DNA from: Ophiothrix spiculata | Lineage: Eukaryota > Echinodermata > Ophiuroidea > Amphilepidida > Ophiotrichidae | Reading direction: 5' to 3' (one strand) | Length of the DNA stretch: 22,354 nt | Assembly: GCA_000969725.1 (NCBI GenBank) | Contig: JXSR01S072212.1 | Shown here: positions 1 through 9,801 of the stretch, piece after piece | Numbering within the stretch: position 1 is the first letter of the stretch | How the letters are laid out: every line of letters begins with the position of its first letter | Made by a program: the position numbers and the translations under genes | Notes under the pieces: model-generated | The model's input: only the letters and a program-made list of their open reading frames with translations | The model's database searches: none | Told to the model about the DNA's origin: nothing

Positions 1-99
1 TGGTCTGGGTAAGATGAACATCCCATTGTAGGCTGACAAGAACTGCCAGATAGCAAGGGACTATGGGGTACTCATTGAAGAAGACGGCATATCATTCAG
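1..99 (+). CDS. Typical 2-Cys peroxiredoxin, partial exon with an in-frame TAG
   Basis: This is the 3' part of an exon whose start lies outside the window. Read from base 2 it gives GLGKMNIPL, a TAG stop (29-31), then ADKNCQIARDYGVL and IEEDGISFR. Typical 2-Cys peroxiredoxins (Prx1/2/4) have GGLGPMNIPL followed by V or L, then SD and DYGVL, here. These thioredoxin-dependent enzymes reduce hydrogen peroxide and organic peroxides. GLG belongs to the GGLG motif linked in the family to sensitivity to hyperoxidation. The exon ends AG followed by gtaaaa, a good donor, and its phase fits the exon at 2204. The peroxidatic cysteine exon is upstream and not visible. ISFR is closer to Prx1/2 than to Prx4, so I call it Prx1/2-like without naming a paralogue. 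The TAG falls where the family has V or L, and one base change from TTG (Leu) would explain it. Everything around it looks intact. Confidence 0.93.
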
Positions 100-898
100 G
101 TAAAAACTAGGGTGTGCACCCCTCCTCTGGGATTCTACCCTGCTCCTTCCTCCCATTTTGATATTTCCTTTTTCCCCAGCTCATTTCATTATTGGCAAAT
201 CCATTGTGTAGCATATTCCAGTTCCATATTGCTCCCTTGCCCCAATAAGTGCCCCCTCGTGGTCAATATTTGGGTTGAAAACAAGTGTACCTTGAAAGTT
301 GTCCTGTCTCCCATGTTTTCTTCAAGATTTTCGTGAGGGTAGCGCTCATTTTACTCAAAATTTGACAATTTTATTAGTCTTAAACTATAGAATGAATGCA
401 TTAAAATGTCCCCATTGACTTCACATGCAAAGTAGCCTGCGACTAATTACCTTGTGCTTGGTCGAAAGATAAGGGACACATCTCTTCTACAAAGTGGACA
501 AGAATATATGGTCAAGGCAAAGTTGTCAAGATACGGCGCGTCAAAGTCATGTGTCATTTTTAGTGCAACTCACAAGAAACCCTGTGTTCTCCAAAAGTCA
601 TAAAATTTCTTCAAAAATGGTACAAACAAAATCTTTTCATCATGAATGATTTATAACAGTCCAATTAGCAGGATTAACTTCAAAATTTTGGGAAATTCTG
701 GAATTAATTTTAAGCAACAAGGGTCACATTCTACCTGCCAACAGGCGTTCTTAACCTAGCAGATGACACTGCACAATTTATTTACCGATGTGGTACCTTA
801 AGGAAGCGGGCATGATATTTTTAGTGCAAATAATCATTTTGACCTGTGTCACATTTTCACTAACTCATGTGATATATTCGGGTCATTGTCACTAAGTT

Positions 899-1007
899 TG
901 ATACAAAATTGGATAGATTCAGCCCATATTTATTGGTCGAGCTATGAGTTGCAAAAATATTAGGCGAGACAAATAAATATTGGGCGTAAATCATCCAATT
1001 TTGTCAT
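899..1007. repeat. Small foldback MITE, copy A
   Basis: The left arm (TGATACAAAATTGGATAG, then GCCCATATTTATTGG) is matched on the other strand by the right arm, which reads ATGACAAAATTGGATGAT with GCCCAATATTTATT. The arms are imperfect, about 38 bp each, and nearly adjacent, so the whole unit folds back. A related unit lies in inverted orientation at 19074-19210. No coding capacity and no clear target-site duplication were seen. Confidence 0.6.
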
Positions 1008-1076
1008 TATCATTTGTACCGTCCGATATTATCAGGTATCGCCGTATCGGACAGCTCAAATCATGATAATGATCAT
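1002..1076. repeat. Imperfect hairpin with GTCCGATA arms
   Basis: GTCCGATA (1021-1028) is the exact reverse complement of TATCGGAC (1045-1052). The symmetry continues outward imperfectly, with TCATTATCAT before it and ATGATAATGATCA after it. This is probably another foldback remnant beside the one at 899-1007. Confidence 0.5.
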
Positions 1077-1845
1077 AATAATTACACAACCGCGTTCAAA
1101 AAAACGTGTTAAAAGGGTGCTTTTTTCACAGTCGGGCACGTTACGCGCGTTACGCGTTTAGGGGTGGAAAATCAAGTATTTTCGTAAAAAAGGGTGTGTT
1201 TTGAAAATTGTTTTTAACGCGTTTAGGGTCTCTTTCAAAATTCCATGTCCAAACTTTCTCCGCACCCTTTGCATTAAAGAGTGAACTCCCCTGTTTCAAA
1301 TCCCGATCAGATTTTGGGTTTTCTTTATTTACCGTGTGAGATAAATTTCCAGATAATTGCAACATCATCGCAGTGGTCCACAGACGAGTGTCATCAAACC
1401 ATGTAACGGCAAGTAGGCCTAAACGTTGACAATAAATCAATCAATCAATCAATGATACAAGTACTTGCATAACATGCATATCCCATGAAGGAGTTTAAGT
1501 TTGTCAATATCAACTATTGCAGGGGTTCTCAATAATAAATTTGTTGGCGAACGCCAGTTCAAAAATACACCTTACCTTGGCGGGCAAAATTAAGACCTTT
1601 TTCAATGCTTTTCCTATATGCTGAACAAGCTTTGATGAGAAAAATCATAGATGTAGATTCCAGAGGCGATCGAAAATTTATTGGGTCATACACCCAGTTA
1701 TGTTGTACATGTAAACTTAATTGAGTCATTAGTCCAGTATACCGAACATTTCTTAATCTATTCTACGGGTTTAAAACATTAAAGTTGCTAAAGTTCTCTT
1801 GTCATCTTTAACTTTGACAGATGTATGGTAGTGGTACAATTAAAA

Positions 1846-1990
1846 TGAAAACTTGTTTAGGGTGTAATTTTGTCCAAAACTTGTTAAGGGTATTTAAAAA
1901 AAAAAAAAGGTTGCAAAAACGTATTTAGGGCATGATTTTGAGAATGGACCAAAACCTGCTTAGGGTGGGTCTGAAAAAAATTTGAACACG
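1846..1990. repeat. Degenerate tandem repeat with TTAGGG-containing units
   Basis: Four loosely related units carry a shared pattern: ACTTGTTTAGGGTG, ACTTGTTAAGGGTA, CGTATTTAGGGCAT and CTGCTTAGGGTGGG. They are spaced roughly 30-50 bp apart, with A-rich or TTTTG-rich spacers between them. A related ACGCGTTTAGGG motif occurs near 1150 and 1218. It looks like an old satellite-like or transposon-internal repeat. The TTAGGG cores are not telomeric arrays. Confidence 0.45.
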
Positions 1991-2015
1991 GTTATGTACA
2001 GCTCCAAATCTGAGG

Positions 2016-2027
2016 CCCCCCCCCCCC
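2016..2027. repeat. Poly-C tract (12 C)
   Basis: A run of twelve C followed by GGG sits in intron 1. Similar G/C runs at 9144-9157 and 10516-10526 mark repeat-family junctions elsewhere in the window. Confidence 0.8.
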
Positions 2028-2203
2028 GGGTATTTGGTCGACAAGTCATGTTCGAGATACAAGTCCAACATAAGAAGCAACCATGCCAACAAAAGATAGT
2101 GTCAAGTTTGTTGTCAGTAAAAGTAAATTTTTCAGAATGGTTACAACATTGCATCACACATATTGATTCTCATAATTTTACTGCTCTTTGATTTACGTTT
2201 CAG

Positions 2204-2334
2204 GGGTTTATTTTTAATCGATGACAAAGGTATTCTACGGCAGATCACTATCAACGATCTCCCTGTAGGGCGCTCTGTAGACGAGACATTGCGACTAGTA
2301 CAGGCCTTCAAGTTCACTGATGAACATGGCGAAG
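2204..2334 (+). CDS. Typical 2-Cys peroxiredoxin, internal exon (131 bp)
   Basis: With the split Arg codon the exon reads [44 protein letters not shown]. This matches a conserved part of Prx1/2/4: the beta strand and helix after the GGLG region, leading into the C-terminal segment that carries the resolving cysteine. As I recall, 131 bp is also the size of the corresponding vertebrate PRDX exon. The acceptor is tttacgtttcag and the donor is gtaaga. The last base (G) joins TT of the next exon to make the Val of VCP. The frame is fully open and the residues match the family consensus closely, which argues that the locus is, or very recently was, functional. Confidence 0.97.
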
Positions 2335-2667
2335 GTAAGATAATCATGTTACGTGAATGTAGGTTAAGGGTCCTATACAAGTATTCACACATACTTGTGT
2401 AATTTCTTGAGGTTTTGATTAGATGAGAGCCGTCACGTGGCCTTGCATGAACAGCGATCATTCCTAGCAAATGTTTTATTGCGCAACGCGGAGACGACGA
2501 CGCATTTGCTCTAAACACGGGATTAAGTGTCTAATTTAACTATTAGACAGGTAAACAAGCTCTGGGCGCTACTAACTTATTTGACAACCACGGCGGAAAA
2601 GACTGTTTTATGGCCAATTTTTGCCCGGATTTTGACATTTTATACATGAAAAGGGTATGTGTGAACA

Positions 2668-2794
2668 GGGTTCATTAATATTTTCCGTGTGTAATCGCTT
2701 GATTTGGGATGACGAGCATCGCTTTGCGATAATGAGCGCCATCCCGCCCTTCGGCTAAATCAAGCGATTACACACGGAAAATATGAATGAACCC
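2668..2794. repeat. 127-bp foldback element with 38-bp arms
   Basis: The left arm 2668-2705 (GGGTTCATTAATATTTTCCG and on) is the reverse complement of 2757-2794 with a single mismatch. The interior is itself self-complementary: GGGATGACGAGCATCGC pairs imperfectly with GCGATAATGAGCGCCATCCC. Almost the whole element would therefore form one hairpin. No target-site duplication is obvious, and a non-autonomous DNA transposon is the simplest reading. Confidence 0.8.
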
Positions 2795-3129
2795 TTTTTT
2801 GGAACACTAAAAGAGCTCTTTAAAGGGGCTATGAAATAGAAGAAGAATCCTGCTACAAGTCTCTCTGGGTCACATACCATCGCAAAAAAAAAAAGAAAGA
2901 AAAAAGAACACAATACCAAGTGCACCATTAGTGGTGATACTGATTTACGTGGATCAGTGAGTGTCCTATGAATAGATTCAAACCAATCACCCTGAAGTTT
3001 TCGTATCACTGATACAATGATAAACCAATACGTAGAAATGGTGCCTAAAATTGAACGTGTTCTTGTTCTTCCCAACTGCTAGATGTGACACAAGTTGCAT
3101 CAGTATTATTTGTATTTCATAGCCTCTTT

Positions 3130-3180
3130 GGCCCGTATTCCAGAAAGGTGTTTAGCTAAACCAGGGTTTTAACTGAACAT
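3130..3180. repeat. Solo end of the GGCCCGTATTCC palindromic family
   Basis: GGCCCGTATTCCAGAAAGGT followed by GTTTAGCTAAACC and AACTGAACAT matches the arm of the complete element that starts three bases downstream. It appears to be one terminus of a second, truncated copy. Confidence 0.75.
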
Positions 3181-3183
3181 AGG

Positions 3184-3351
3184 GGCCCGTATTCCAGAAA
3201 GGTGTTAAGCTAAATCATGGTTCTGATTCGCGTCAACAGCATTGCTCATGAAACTGTTCTGCTCGAAAGCTGCAACGGTGCGTATCATTCTTGGCCAGTT
3301 GATGTTCAGTTAAACCGTGGTTTAGCTAAACATCTTTCTGGAATACGGGCC
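3184..3351. repeat. Palindromic MITE, GGCCCGTATTCC family
   Basis: The left end GGCCCGTATTCCAGAAAGGT is matched at the right end by ACCTTTCTGG-like sequence ending GGAATACGGGCC (3340-3351) on the opposite strand. The arms continue with GTTTAGCTAAACCACGG-like and GTTCAGTTAAACC sequence for about 50 bp. The element is about 168 bp and non-coding. Other copies of the same arm lie at 3130-3180 and 9763-9800, so it is a family repeated across this locus. Confidence 0.8.
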
Positions 3352-3576
3352 TTCATGTTTAATAATTGTCATTCTGGTTTTCTCAACTTTTTGGGTCAGT
3401 TGTGGGTTGCTACTGCGTAACAATAACTTTTTCAAAGCCTCATCTTACCATATTACTTTGCACAGAAGGAAAGACTCCTGCCTCCAGTAGATACTGTTGC
3501 TGTGTATTTGCTCACTCTGTTTTTGAAATGTTGCGTATTTGGTAAAACAAGATTGTGTATTGTTTTTTTAATGCTA

Positions 3577-4024
3577 CACTCCCGGTCAAAAGTGTTTGCG
3601 CACAAAACCTTTAACCAACCATACAACCAAACTCAACAAGAATTGAATTTACCGCATTTGAAAATATGGCATGCTAAACATATTGTATACTTTCTTCTGC
3701 ACATGAAAACGGAGTTTAAATATATAACTGCACATTGTTGGAAAACTTATTACCTGAAAATGTTCTTTACGGCTACACCTTGATAATGAGCATTGAAAAA
3801 TAAACTACATAGGTACATATCAAAAAGTGGGTGTGGTGTATTTGTTTATGGAAATCAGCCATTTTTATGGTTATGAAGATTGAATATCAGAGGAAACATG
3901 AATTACTTTGGATGCACTAAGCACCTATAAAAAACATGAATTTTATCAGAGTCTTGGTCGTTTGATATAATAATTATGTTTTTGTCCGTATTTAAGCGTG
4001 TGCAAAAACTTTTGACCGGAAGTG
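3577..4024. mobile_element. Non-autonomous Tc1/mariner-type element (448 bp)
   Basis: The termini are CACTCCCGGTCAAAAGTGTT at the left and, on the other strand from the right, CACTTCCGGTCAAAAGTTTT. The inverted repeats are about 28 bp with a few mismatches. TA dinucleotides flank both ends (3575-3576 and 4025-4026), as expected for Tc1/mariner target duplication, and CCGGTCAAAAGT is a terminus commonly seen in this superfamily. The interior is A/T-rich and shows no transposase motif. The open frames there are short. Confidence 0.85.
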
Positions 4025-4274
4025 TATTCTTTGGCCTAACAAAGTGTTGCCTATTTTGCCTCTGTCTCGTGCATTCAGCCATCGCCAAGTCAGTTATTGA
4101 GAAATATTCCGAGGAGATGTTTAAGAAACTAGTCATTAATGGGGTCACATAGGTGAGGCTATGCATAAATAGGACCTACATCGTAACAAAATGGTCCATT
4201 AGGTGACAACCCTCGCCGTTGTTTCACTGGCAAGTGGACCCTTCAGTTAGATGGTCAGTTGGTCAGGCAATTTC

Positions 4275-4298
4275 TTTGTTTGTTTGTTTGTTTTTTTT
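4275..4298. repeat. (TTTG)n microsatellite with poly-T
   Basis: Several TTTG units are followed by a run of eight T. This could be the tail of an old retroelement on the minus strand, but no upstream element is recognisable. Confidence 0.8.
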
Positions 4299-6240
4299 AG
4301 TTTAAAATTTGCTTATTAAAACAGGCCCCACGTTTGAGTTTACTGAAAAAATTAGCCAAAACATTTTGGCTAAAAAGAGTTGGTTTTAATTGATTTTTGG
4401 TAAAAATAAATACCCTTCCTAAATGCAAACTATGGTCTGCTCGCCTGTAAAACAGATATTTTTTAAGTGCCTGTACTGTATGATACAGATGATCATACTC
4501 CTTTTTTTAAATAAGATTTACACCAATTTGTTACGAATTAGAATCCTAGCAAATTGCATGCCACAACAGGGATATGGACATTTGGAGGGCCACAAAATTC
4601 CAAAAAATTTGGGGAAATGTTTTGATTTTGATGACAGGGCAATGTGTAGGTAAGGAATTTTCAAATAAAAGCATTTGATATTATCATGTTGTGGACATAT
4701 TTCTACCAATATTGTTATTACCTTTCCAAAACATAAAACAATTGACTTCATTTCATTCACTTGTACCCCTGTAAATGCCAGTGTTTTGAAAACAGCAAAT
4801 CTCGTGAAAGAGTCAAATGAATTAGCTTGAGAAATTGAACCAAATGTTGGAAGAGTGACATGTCTCCACAGGTGGCTGTAGCAGTGTCAAGAATTTGGGT
4901 GTTACAAGAGGTTTCATAGAGAGCCTTGGGCCACTACATAGTTTCAGCAGTAACCCTGGTCAATCATCGGCCTTGCTGTTTGATCACAATCATAGATTGT
5001 TCACCTTAATATTATAACATATATACAATTCTTCCAATTCAACAGTCCAATCAATGCTTACAAAAACATTAATTCACACCATTAATATATTGTGAATTCA
5101 GCATGAACGGGTGAAGATAACTATGACTATTTCAAGTGTCAAACACCAAGCAAGTGGTGGAGGTTAACCTAGGTTTGGGTTGGGTTTAGAAGGCATTTTT
5201 ATAGGGGAATCTGGATAGCTCATGGAGCAGAGTTAAGTGTACCTCTGCATATAGTCGGAGTTTTGCCTGATATCCAGGCAGATCGTGCAAATCATCACTT
5301 GACGCTTATACAGTGTGTGCATTTTGTTTCACACGCAAACCATGTCTGCGTATCAAGTAGCATGTATTGCGCTGATCAAAGTACGCCAATTTTCCCATTA
5401 ATTCGTTGCGAACACCCTCGAAGTGTGGCACGTGGAACAGTAAAATGCCAGAGGTACATTAACTCACTCTCCATGAGCAACAATTAAGATGGCTGCTGTC
5501 CCATAGGAATTACACGGAATCAAAATGGTTGCGAGTACCAATTCCCTTTTTAAATTCTGTGGTTTATAAAGCTGATAACATGCCAAATTGCTACCCTGTT
5601 TGCATACTATTTCAAGAACTTATTTTCTGTAAATTGTTATGCATTAGAATATTTTGATGACTATGGATATGACTAAATTAGAGAAAAATAACTTGCCAAT
5701 ATGTGCAAACCAATTGTAAAAGGAACCTTTTGTAAATGTAGGATGTGTAAATGGCAAACATTCTAGACCATTCATCCATGAATCTACCTTTCTATTAAAT
5801 ACCCTCCCCCCTCCCAAACAAATATTTACTCTGGTTGTTCCAAATGTCCACTCCCCTGAAAATTGATGTTTGCATGTATCTGGTGAATTGGATCCTGTGA
5901 TTAGAGGTTCAAGCATGTGTATCAGTGTGTAATGTGCATCCATGTATTTCTGCTTTAAAGGTGCATTGGCCATTTGAACCCCTGTGACCTTGGGGACAAT
6001 AACTGGGACATTATTAGGACTTGCACATGTATTCTCATAAATAGCTTTAGAAATTTCAGCTTCTCTCCTCCCTAACCATCTGAACACCATGTGTTGAGGC
6101 TAAGGGAACTTGCCATCTAGACACTCAGCACTGGCCAAAAGCTCATGATTTCCAAGCAGAGGCAGGTGTGCAAACATAGGAGAGATGCATCTTATTTTAG
6201 ATAATGCTATTTGAAAGGTTTTTTTTAATTTGGAAACAAG
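4299..6240. other. Intronic stretch with no recognised feature
   Basis: The sequence is A/T-rich and unremarkable by eye. The longest open frame in the whole window lies here, 148 codons on the minus strand at 5644-6090. Its translation has no family signature that I recognise. I saw no splice-flanked exon and no clear inverted repeats. Confidence 0.6.
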
Positions 6241-6495
6241 GTTTACCCCATTTGACCTTTGACCTTGAATGACCCCTGATGACCTTGTTGTGACCTTGAA
6301 TTTTTTGGCGTCAGCAATCGACCCCACCCTCTAAAAAGCACCCACCAAGTTTCAGGAACGTGCGACCCTCGGTCTCTGAGAAAATGTAGGTTAACATTAG
6401 GGTTAAAATTTGGGTTAACATTTTCATCACAGACACACAAACACACGGACAGAGCCCATTTATAGTCCCCTATTCGATCTCGTTCGGCGGGGACA
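6241..6495. repeat. AGGTCA-rich interspersed repeat, copy 1
   Basis: The repeat begins with TTTGACCTTTGACCTTG and further TGACCT half-sites (about 6280 and 6291). It continues with CCACCAAGTTTCAGGAACGT, an ACACACAAACACACGGACAGA tract, and a closing hairpin GTCCCC (6465-6470) with GGGGAC (6489-6494). The layout resembles a widespread class of invertebrate interspersed repeats. Bases 6253-6265 form a perfect DR1 array (TGACCT-T-TGACCT), the consensus recognised by nuclear receptors of the RXR/HNF4/PPAR group. Whether it binds anything is unknown. Confidence 0.6.
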
Positions 6496-6786
6496 ATGAT
6501 GACAGAAAATCTAAATGTTTTAATGTATAGGTTGAATTTCACAATGAAACTGGGCATGCTTTCATTATAACAGCTAACACTTTTTACAAACGGTGTAAAA
6601 TCCCAAAATGTGTGGAAAAAAGTTTCGGTATGATGCTCAACTTGTCCAATGTTTCTCAAACCCTTACTACGAACCAATAGCACTGAAATTTAGGTCAAAT
6701 CTGCCATCTGCCTTTGCCTTGTCTACCAAGATTTTGTAAGGTCACACAAATGTACTGATCTGTTATCAATACATATCAGCCATTAA

Positions 6787-6927
6787 CAGGCATGATTATC
6801 TTCAGGTTTTTGCCTGAATGCTGGATCTTCCCTGTACAAAAGTATAGGCAAATTCACATTTTCAGGCAAATTCATGCATTTTTCCAATAGTTTCAGGCAG
6901 AATTAAAATTACCCATAATCATGCCTG
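6787..6927. repeat. Foldback element with CAGGCATGATTAT ends
   Basis: CAGGCATGATTAT (6787-6799) and ATAATCATGCCTG (6915-6927) are exact reverse complements. Inside, CAGGCAAATTCA-like motifs recur (TGCCTGAA, GGCAAATTCA twice, CAGGCAGAATT). The element is about 141 bp and non-coding. TTAA occurs close to both ends, but it is not symmetrically placed, so the target duplication is unresolved. Confidence 0.65.
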
Positions 6928-7390
6928 CATTAAGAGTACAGCTTGCATGCACGGATTAGCTATCGATTGATTGACAAGCTGATTAGAATACAACTCGCTT
7001 AATTTTAAAGATCAGACTGGCGGTAATGACACTATTACCAAATTTACACAAGGAAAACGTCTTTCATCAAATTCATTTTAGTTTTCAATGACTACTACAG
7101 ATTAATTTGACCTGCACCTGTTTACACTACCTTGATTTTGAATTCGCTTTCAGTGAAAAATGAATAACGACTTTTGACACCCTCAGGCATCAAGACATTA
7201 AACTTCATGAAGAACAAACTTGAAATCGATCCTACATCTGTTTTCGCTTGTGAAAATTGAAAATCCATTATGACGAAAGCAATTTCTTTTGAAAGTAGGT
7301 TTATTCAAAGGTGCAATTCATGATTTTGATGTGACAAAAACCTCGCCTGTTTTCTAGCTAAATAAGAAGAGGATTACATCATAAATATAT
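6928..7390. other. Intronic stretch with no recognised feature
   Basis: A/T-rich sequence. I see no coding signal and no repeat structure that I can support. Confidence 0.6.
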
Positions 7391-8455
7391 CGCTCATTCT
7401 GAAAAATCGAGTGCCAATAGCATGTTTTACGTTCTTTTGTCCACAAAAACCTTCCAGTGCGTTCATCTCTTCCAATACTGCAATTTTCGGGTAGGGCTTG
7501 TCAAAATCTACTTGGTCATATATGGTTTGTCATACTTTTAATGCCATTATGACTCTGATTTATGCCTTCAAAGTAGCGAAAAACGTGAAAAATAGCTAAA
7601 AATTTCTTTTAGTATATAATACTTTTTCAAGTCTATTATAATTTTTAAACAGATAAACGATCAGCATTTTGTATCTGAACAATGATTTCCAAATTTGATG
7701 ACATCTTTCCATAATTCAAAAATGAAATTCATTTTCCACCAACATCGTGTGAGCTACGTTACTTAAGTTTGGCATACCATTATTTGATGGGGAAAAACAG
7801 CAATTCCAACCAAATTTAAGTATGCTGACAGCAAACATTCCAGTGAATTTGAAAACCATAATAGAAAATGTCAAATTTATACATGTTTGACGAAAGAAAG
7901 TGTGGAACATGAAAATTTGAACCGACCATGTTAAGAAATGTGAGCTACGTAACCATATATCTCAGATACCATAGGCATTGCAGCAATTTCATTTTAGTAT
8001 GTGATAGAGATATACACTACTACTTCGTTTATATTAGAATTTACTAAGTAAATGGTCTAATGTATGTTTTGTGCATTAAAACATGCAAAAACAGTGAGCT
8101 ACGTTACCGTGATCTACGTTACTACTGACCTCTACAGAACTTATAACTACCGTTTCATGACTTTTCTATGCACTAACAGTGCATATGAAGGATACAGTTG
8201 CCTACAAATGCAAAAAATTGACGAGTATCAATACTTAAAAATTGAGCAGGTAACGTAGCTCACCCATTGCCCACCACGTAAAAATGGGTAAGTCTTTGTA
8301 ACAGAAAAAATATAGAAGTGGTGTTGACAAATCACTTGGATTCAATGTCCATGACTAGTTTACTAATAAAAAACGCTTAAAAGAAAAATATTTGAGCAAC
8401 TTTATTTTTTCATTTTTTTTCAACTGCATTGGCACCCGATTTTTCGGAATGAGCG
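7391..8455. repeat. 1.07-kb unit bounded by inverted repeats, with GTGAGCTACGTTAC copies
   Basis: CGCTCATTCTGAAAAATCGA followed by GTGCCAAT (7391-7418) is matched on the other strand by ATTGGCACCCGATTTTTCGG and AATGAGCG (8428-8455), with only a few mismatches. Between them the 14-mer GTGAGCTACGTTAC occurs at 7749-7762, 7940-7953 (one mismatch), 8094-8107 and 8109-8122 (one mismatch). It occurs as an exact reverse complement at 8250-8263. No transposase or other protein is recognisable. Either the whole unit is a non-autonomous DNA element, or the motif cluster is a separate feature lying within it. Confidence 0.6.
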
Positions 8456-9130
8456 TTATAGTGAAAATTTCACTTGATTCCGACCATTCGTTTCCAAGTT
8501 ACAAGCTTTTCAGCATTTTGAAAATCCTCATAGGCTACTGATGTGTTGTAATTACTGTTGGGGCCCCGACAATAATTAGAAAATGACACATTTTCTCACT
8601 TTTCTCAGAAATGCAAGCACGTATGAAATAATGGTTTGGGGATCGTAACATATACCAGTCGACGATTCATATAAGCTAAAAAACTCAGTTTTGATAGAGG
8701 TGACCTTGAGGGTGAAAAGTGGATCATGAATTGCCCTTATGCAGTCGACCTTACACGACATGAACCTGTTCACACATTAGTCATATAACCGAAATTGATG
8801 ACGACCCAAGTTAAATCGATTACGACTTTTCGCATCATGCATGTAGTGTAAACGGGGTGTATGAAATAGCCCCATATCGTTGTCTCTGTGGGCAAGTTAT
8901 TGTATCTTTGGCCTTTTAAGTAAGCATGTGGCACTCTTTTGTTTTGGTCTAAATCTGCATAAGTAGTTGAGCAAAGATGTGTAAGTTTGGAAATACATGT
9001 TTGCGCATCAACTCCAAATTTGCCCCCAAAATTAAAAACATACTGCATTTTTATTTTGTGTGGCAGAAATTTGCATACTCCGACCATGAGACCCTGACTA
9101 GCTACCCAGCTATGTCCTGAATATTCTGTG
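8456..9130. other. Intronic stretch with no recognised feature
   Basis: I see only the short palindrome GGGGCCCC near 8561 and minus-strand open frames of up to 105 codons, none resembling a known family. Confidence 0.55.
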
Positions 9131-9556
9131 GGTAACGAAACCCGGGGGGGGGGGGGGACTCCAAGTTTGGTTTTGGTAGGGGTGTGCTGCTAGGAAATTT
9201 CAAATACCACCCATGTATATACCAATTTTCTAGAAAAAGGGACCCATCCATATGCCAAATACCAAAAATTTTGGGTTGAATTTATACAAAAATTGACATT
9301 TTTCCGTAAATTTTATGCTAATTTGACGAGAATTTCCTGATTTTTGTTTGAAATTTAGAAAAAAATCCAAAATTTTGCTCATTTTGGTGCAAAAATTGAC
9401 ATTTTTTCCGAAAATTTATGCTAATTTGATGCAAATTTTCTGATTTTTGTTTGAAATTAAGAAAAAAACAACTCATCAAAATAACATATTTTGCAAAGAA
9501 AACGGACCAATTGGCATACCAGACAGCCTGATTTTGCTACCCAAGTACCTCCCCCC
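9131..9556. repeat. Poly-G repeat family, copy A (uninterrupted)
   Basis: The copy starts at a run of 14 G (9144-9157) followed by ACTCCAAGTTTGG. It then contains ATATACCAATTTTCTAGAAA, an AAAGGGACCCAT segment, two internal near-repeats built on AAAAATTGACATTTTTCCG with TTTATGCTAATTTGA, and TGATTTTTGTTTGAAATT. It ends near TTTTGCAAAGAAAACGGACC, CTGATTTTGCTACCC and CCTCCCCCC. The same order of landmarks, interrupted, occurs at 12247-13640. No protein is encoded. Confidence 0.7.
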
Positions 9557-9762
9557 TAACTAACCCCTATATGCAGAAATATGCTGTGTGTACCAAAGCC
9601 CTGTTTGATTTCTTGGCTGTGCAGAGTTTGTGTATGTAGTTGTTCATGTTCTGTGGTTACCAATGTGTTGCATGCAGTGATTTTTGGGTTGTTGGATAGA
9701 ATCAGAAAGACCTTTTGTCAGCCTGATGATTCATGTACCTGTTTGTGTCTGTGTGAACTTTT

Positions 9763-9800
9763 GGGCCCATATTCCAGAAAGGTGTTTAGCTAAACCACGG
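9763..9800. repeat. Solo end of the GGCCCGTATTCC family
   Basis: GGCCCATATTCCAGAAAGGT followed by GTTTAGCTAAACCACGG matches one arm of the 3184-3351 element with one change. No opposite arm was found nearby, so this is a truncated copy. Confidence 0.75.
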
Positions 9801-9801
9801 T

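Larger units (their letters stand above)
100..2203 (+). other. Intron 1 of the peroxiredoxin gene
   Basis: The intron runs from the donor gtaaaa at 100 to the acceptor tttacgtttcag ending at 2203. It interrupts an Arg codon (AG|G). Within it I see a foldback repeat (about 899-1007), a hairpin (1002-1076), A/T-rich sequence with scattered ACGCG motifs (about 1080-1230), a CAATCAATCAAT run near 1437-1452, a degenerate tandem repeat (about 1846-1990) and a poly-C tract. I recognise nothing in 100-890. Confidence 0.88.

Noticed and set aside
29-31. Stop codon readthrough or recoding (selenocysteine)
   Set aside because: Selenocysteine uses TGA, not TAG, and the position is not a catalytic cysteine. 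Error or null allele is simpler.
1846-1990. Interstitial telomere array from the TTAGGG cores
   Set aside because: The cores are separated by long unrelated spacers and are not contiguous TTAGGG repeats.
2141-2518. 125-codon minus-strand open frame over the peroxiredoxin exon
   Set aside because: It is the antisense shadow of the conserved exon 2204-2334.
5644-6090. 148-codon minus-strand open frame, the longest in the window
   Set aside because: No motif or family resemblance, no splice context, and one frame of this length is plausible by chance in 22 kb read in six frames. It is intronic to a gene on the other strand. A protein search could change this.
6243-6683. 146-codon minus-strand open frame
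   Set aside because: Its start-distal half lies in the AGGTCA-rich repeat, and the translation shows low-complexity repeat products (VCLCVC, NPNFNPNVN).
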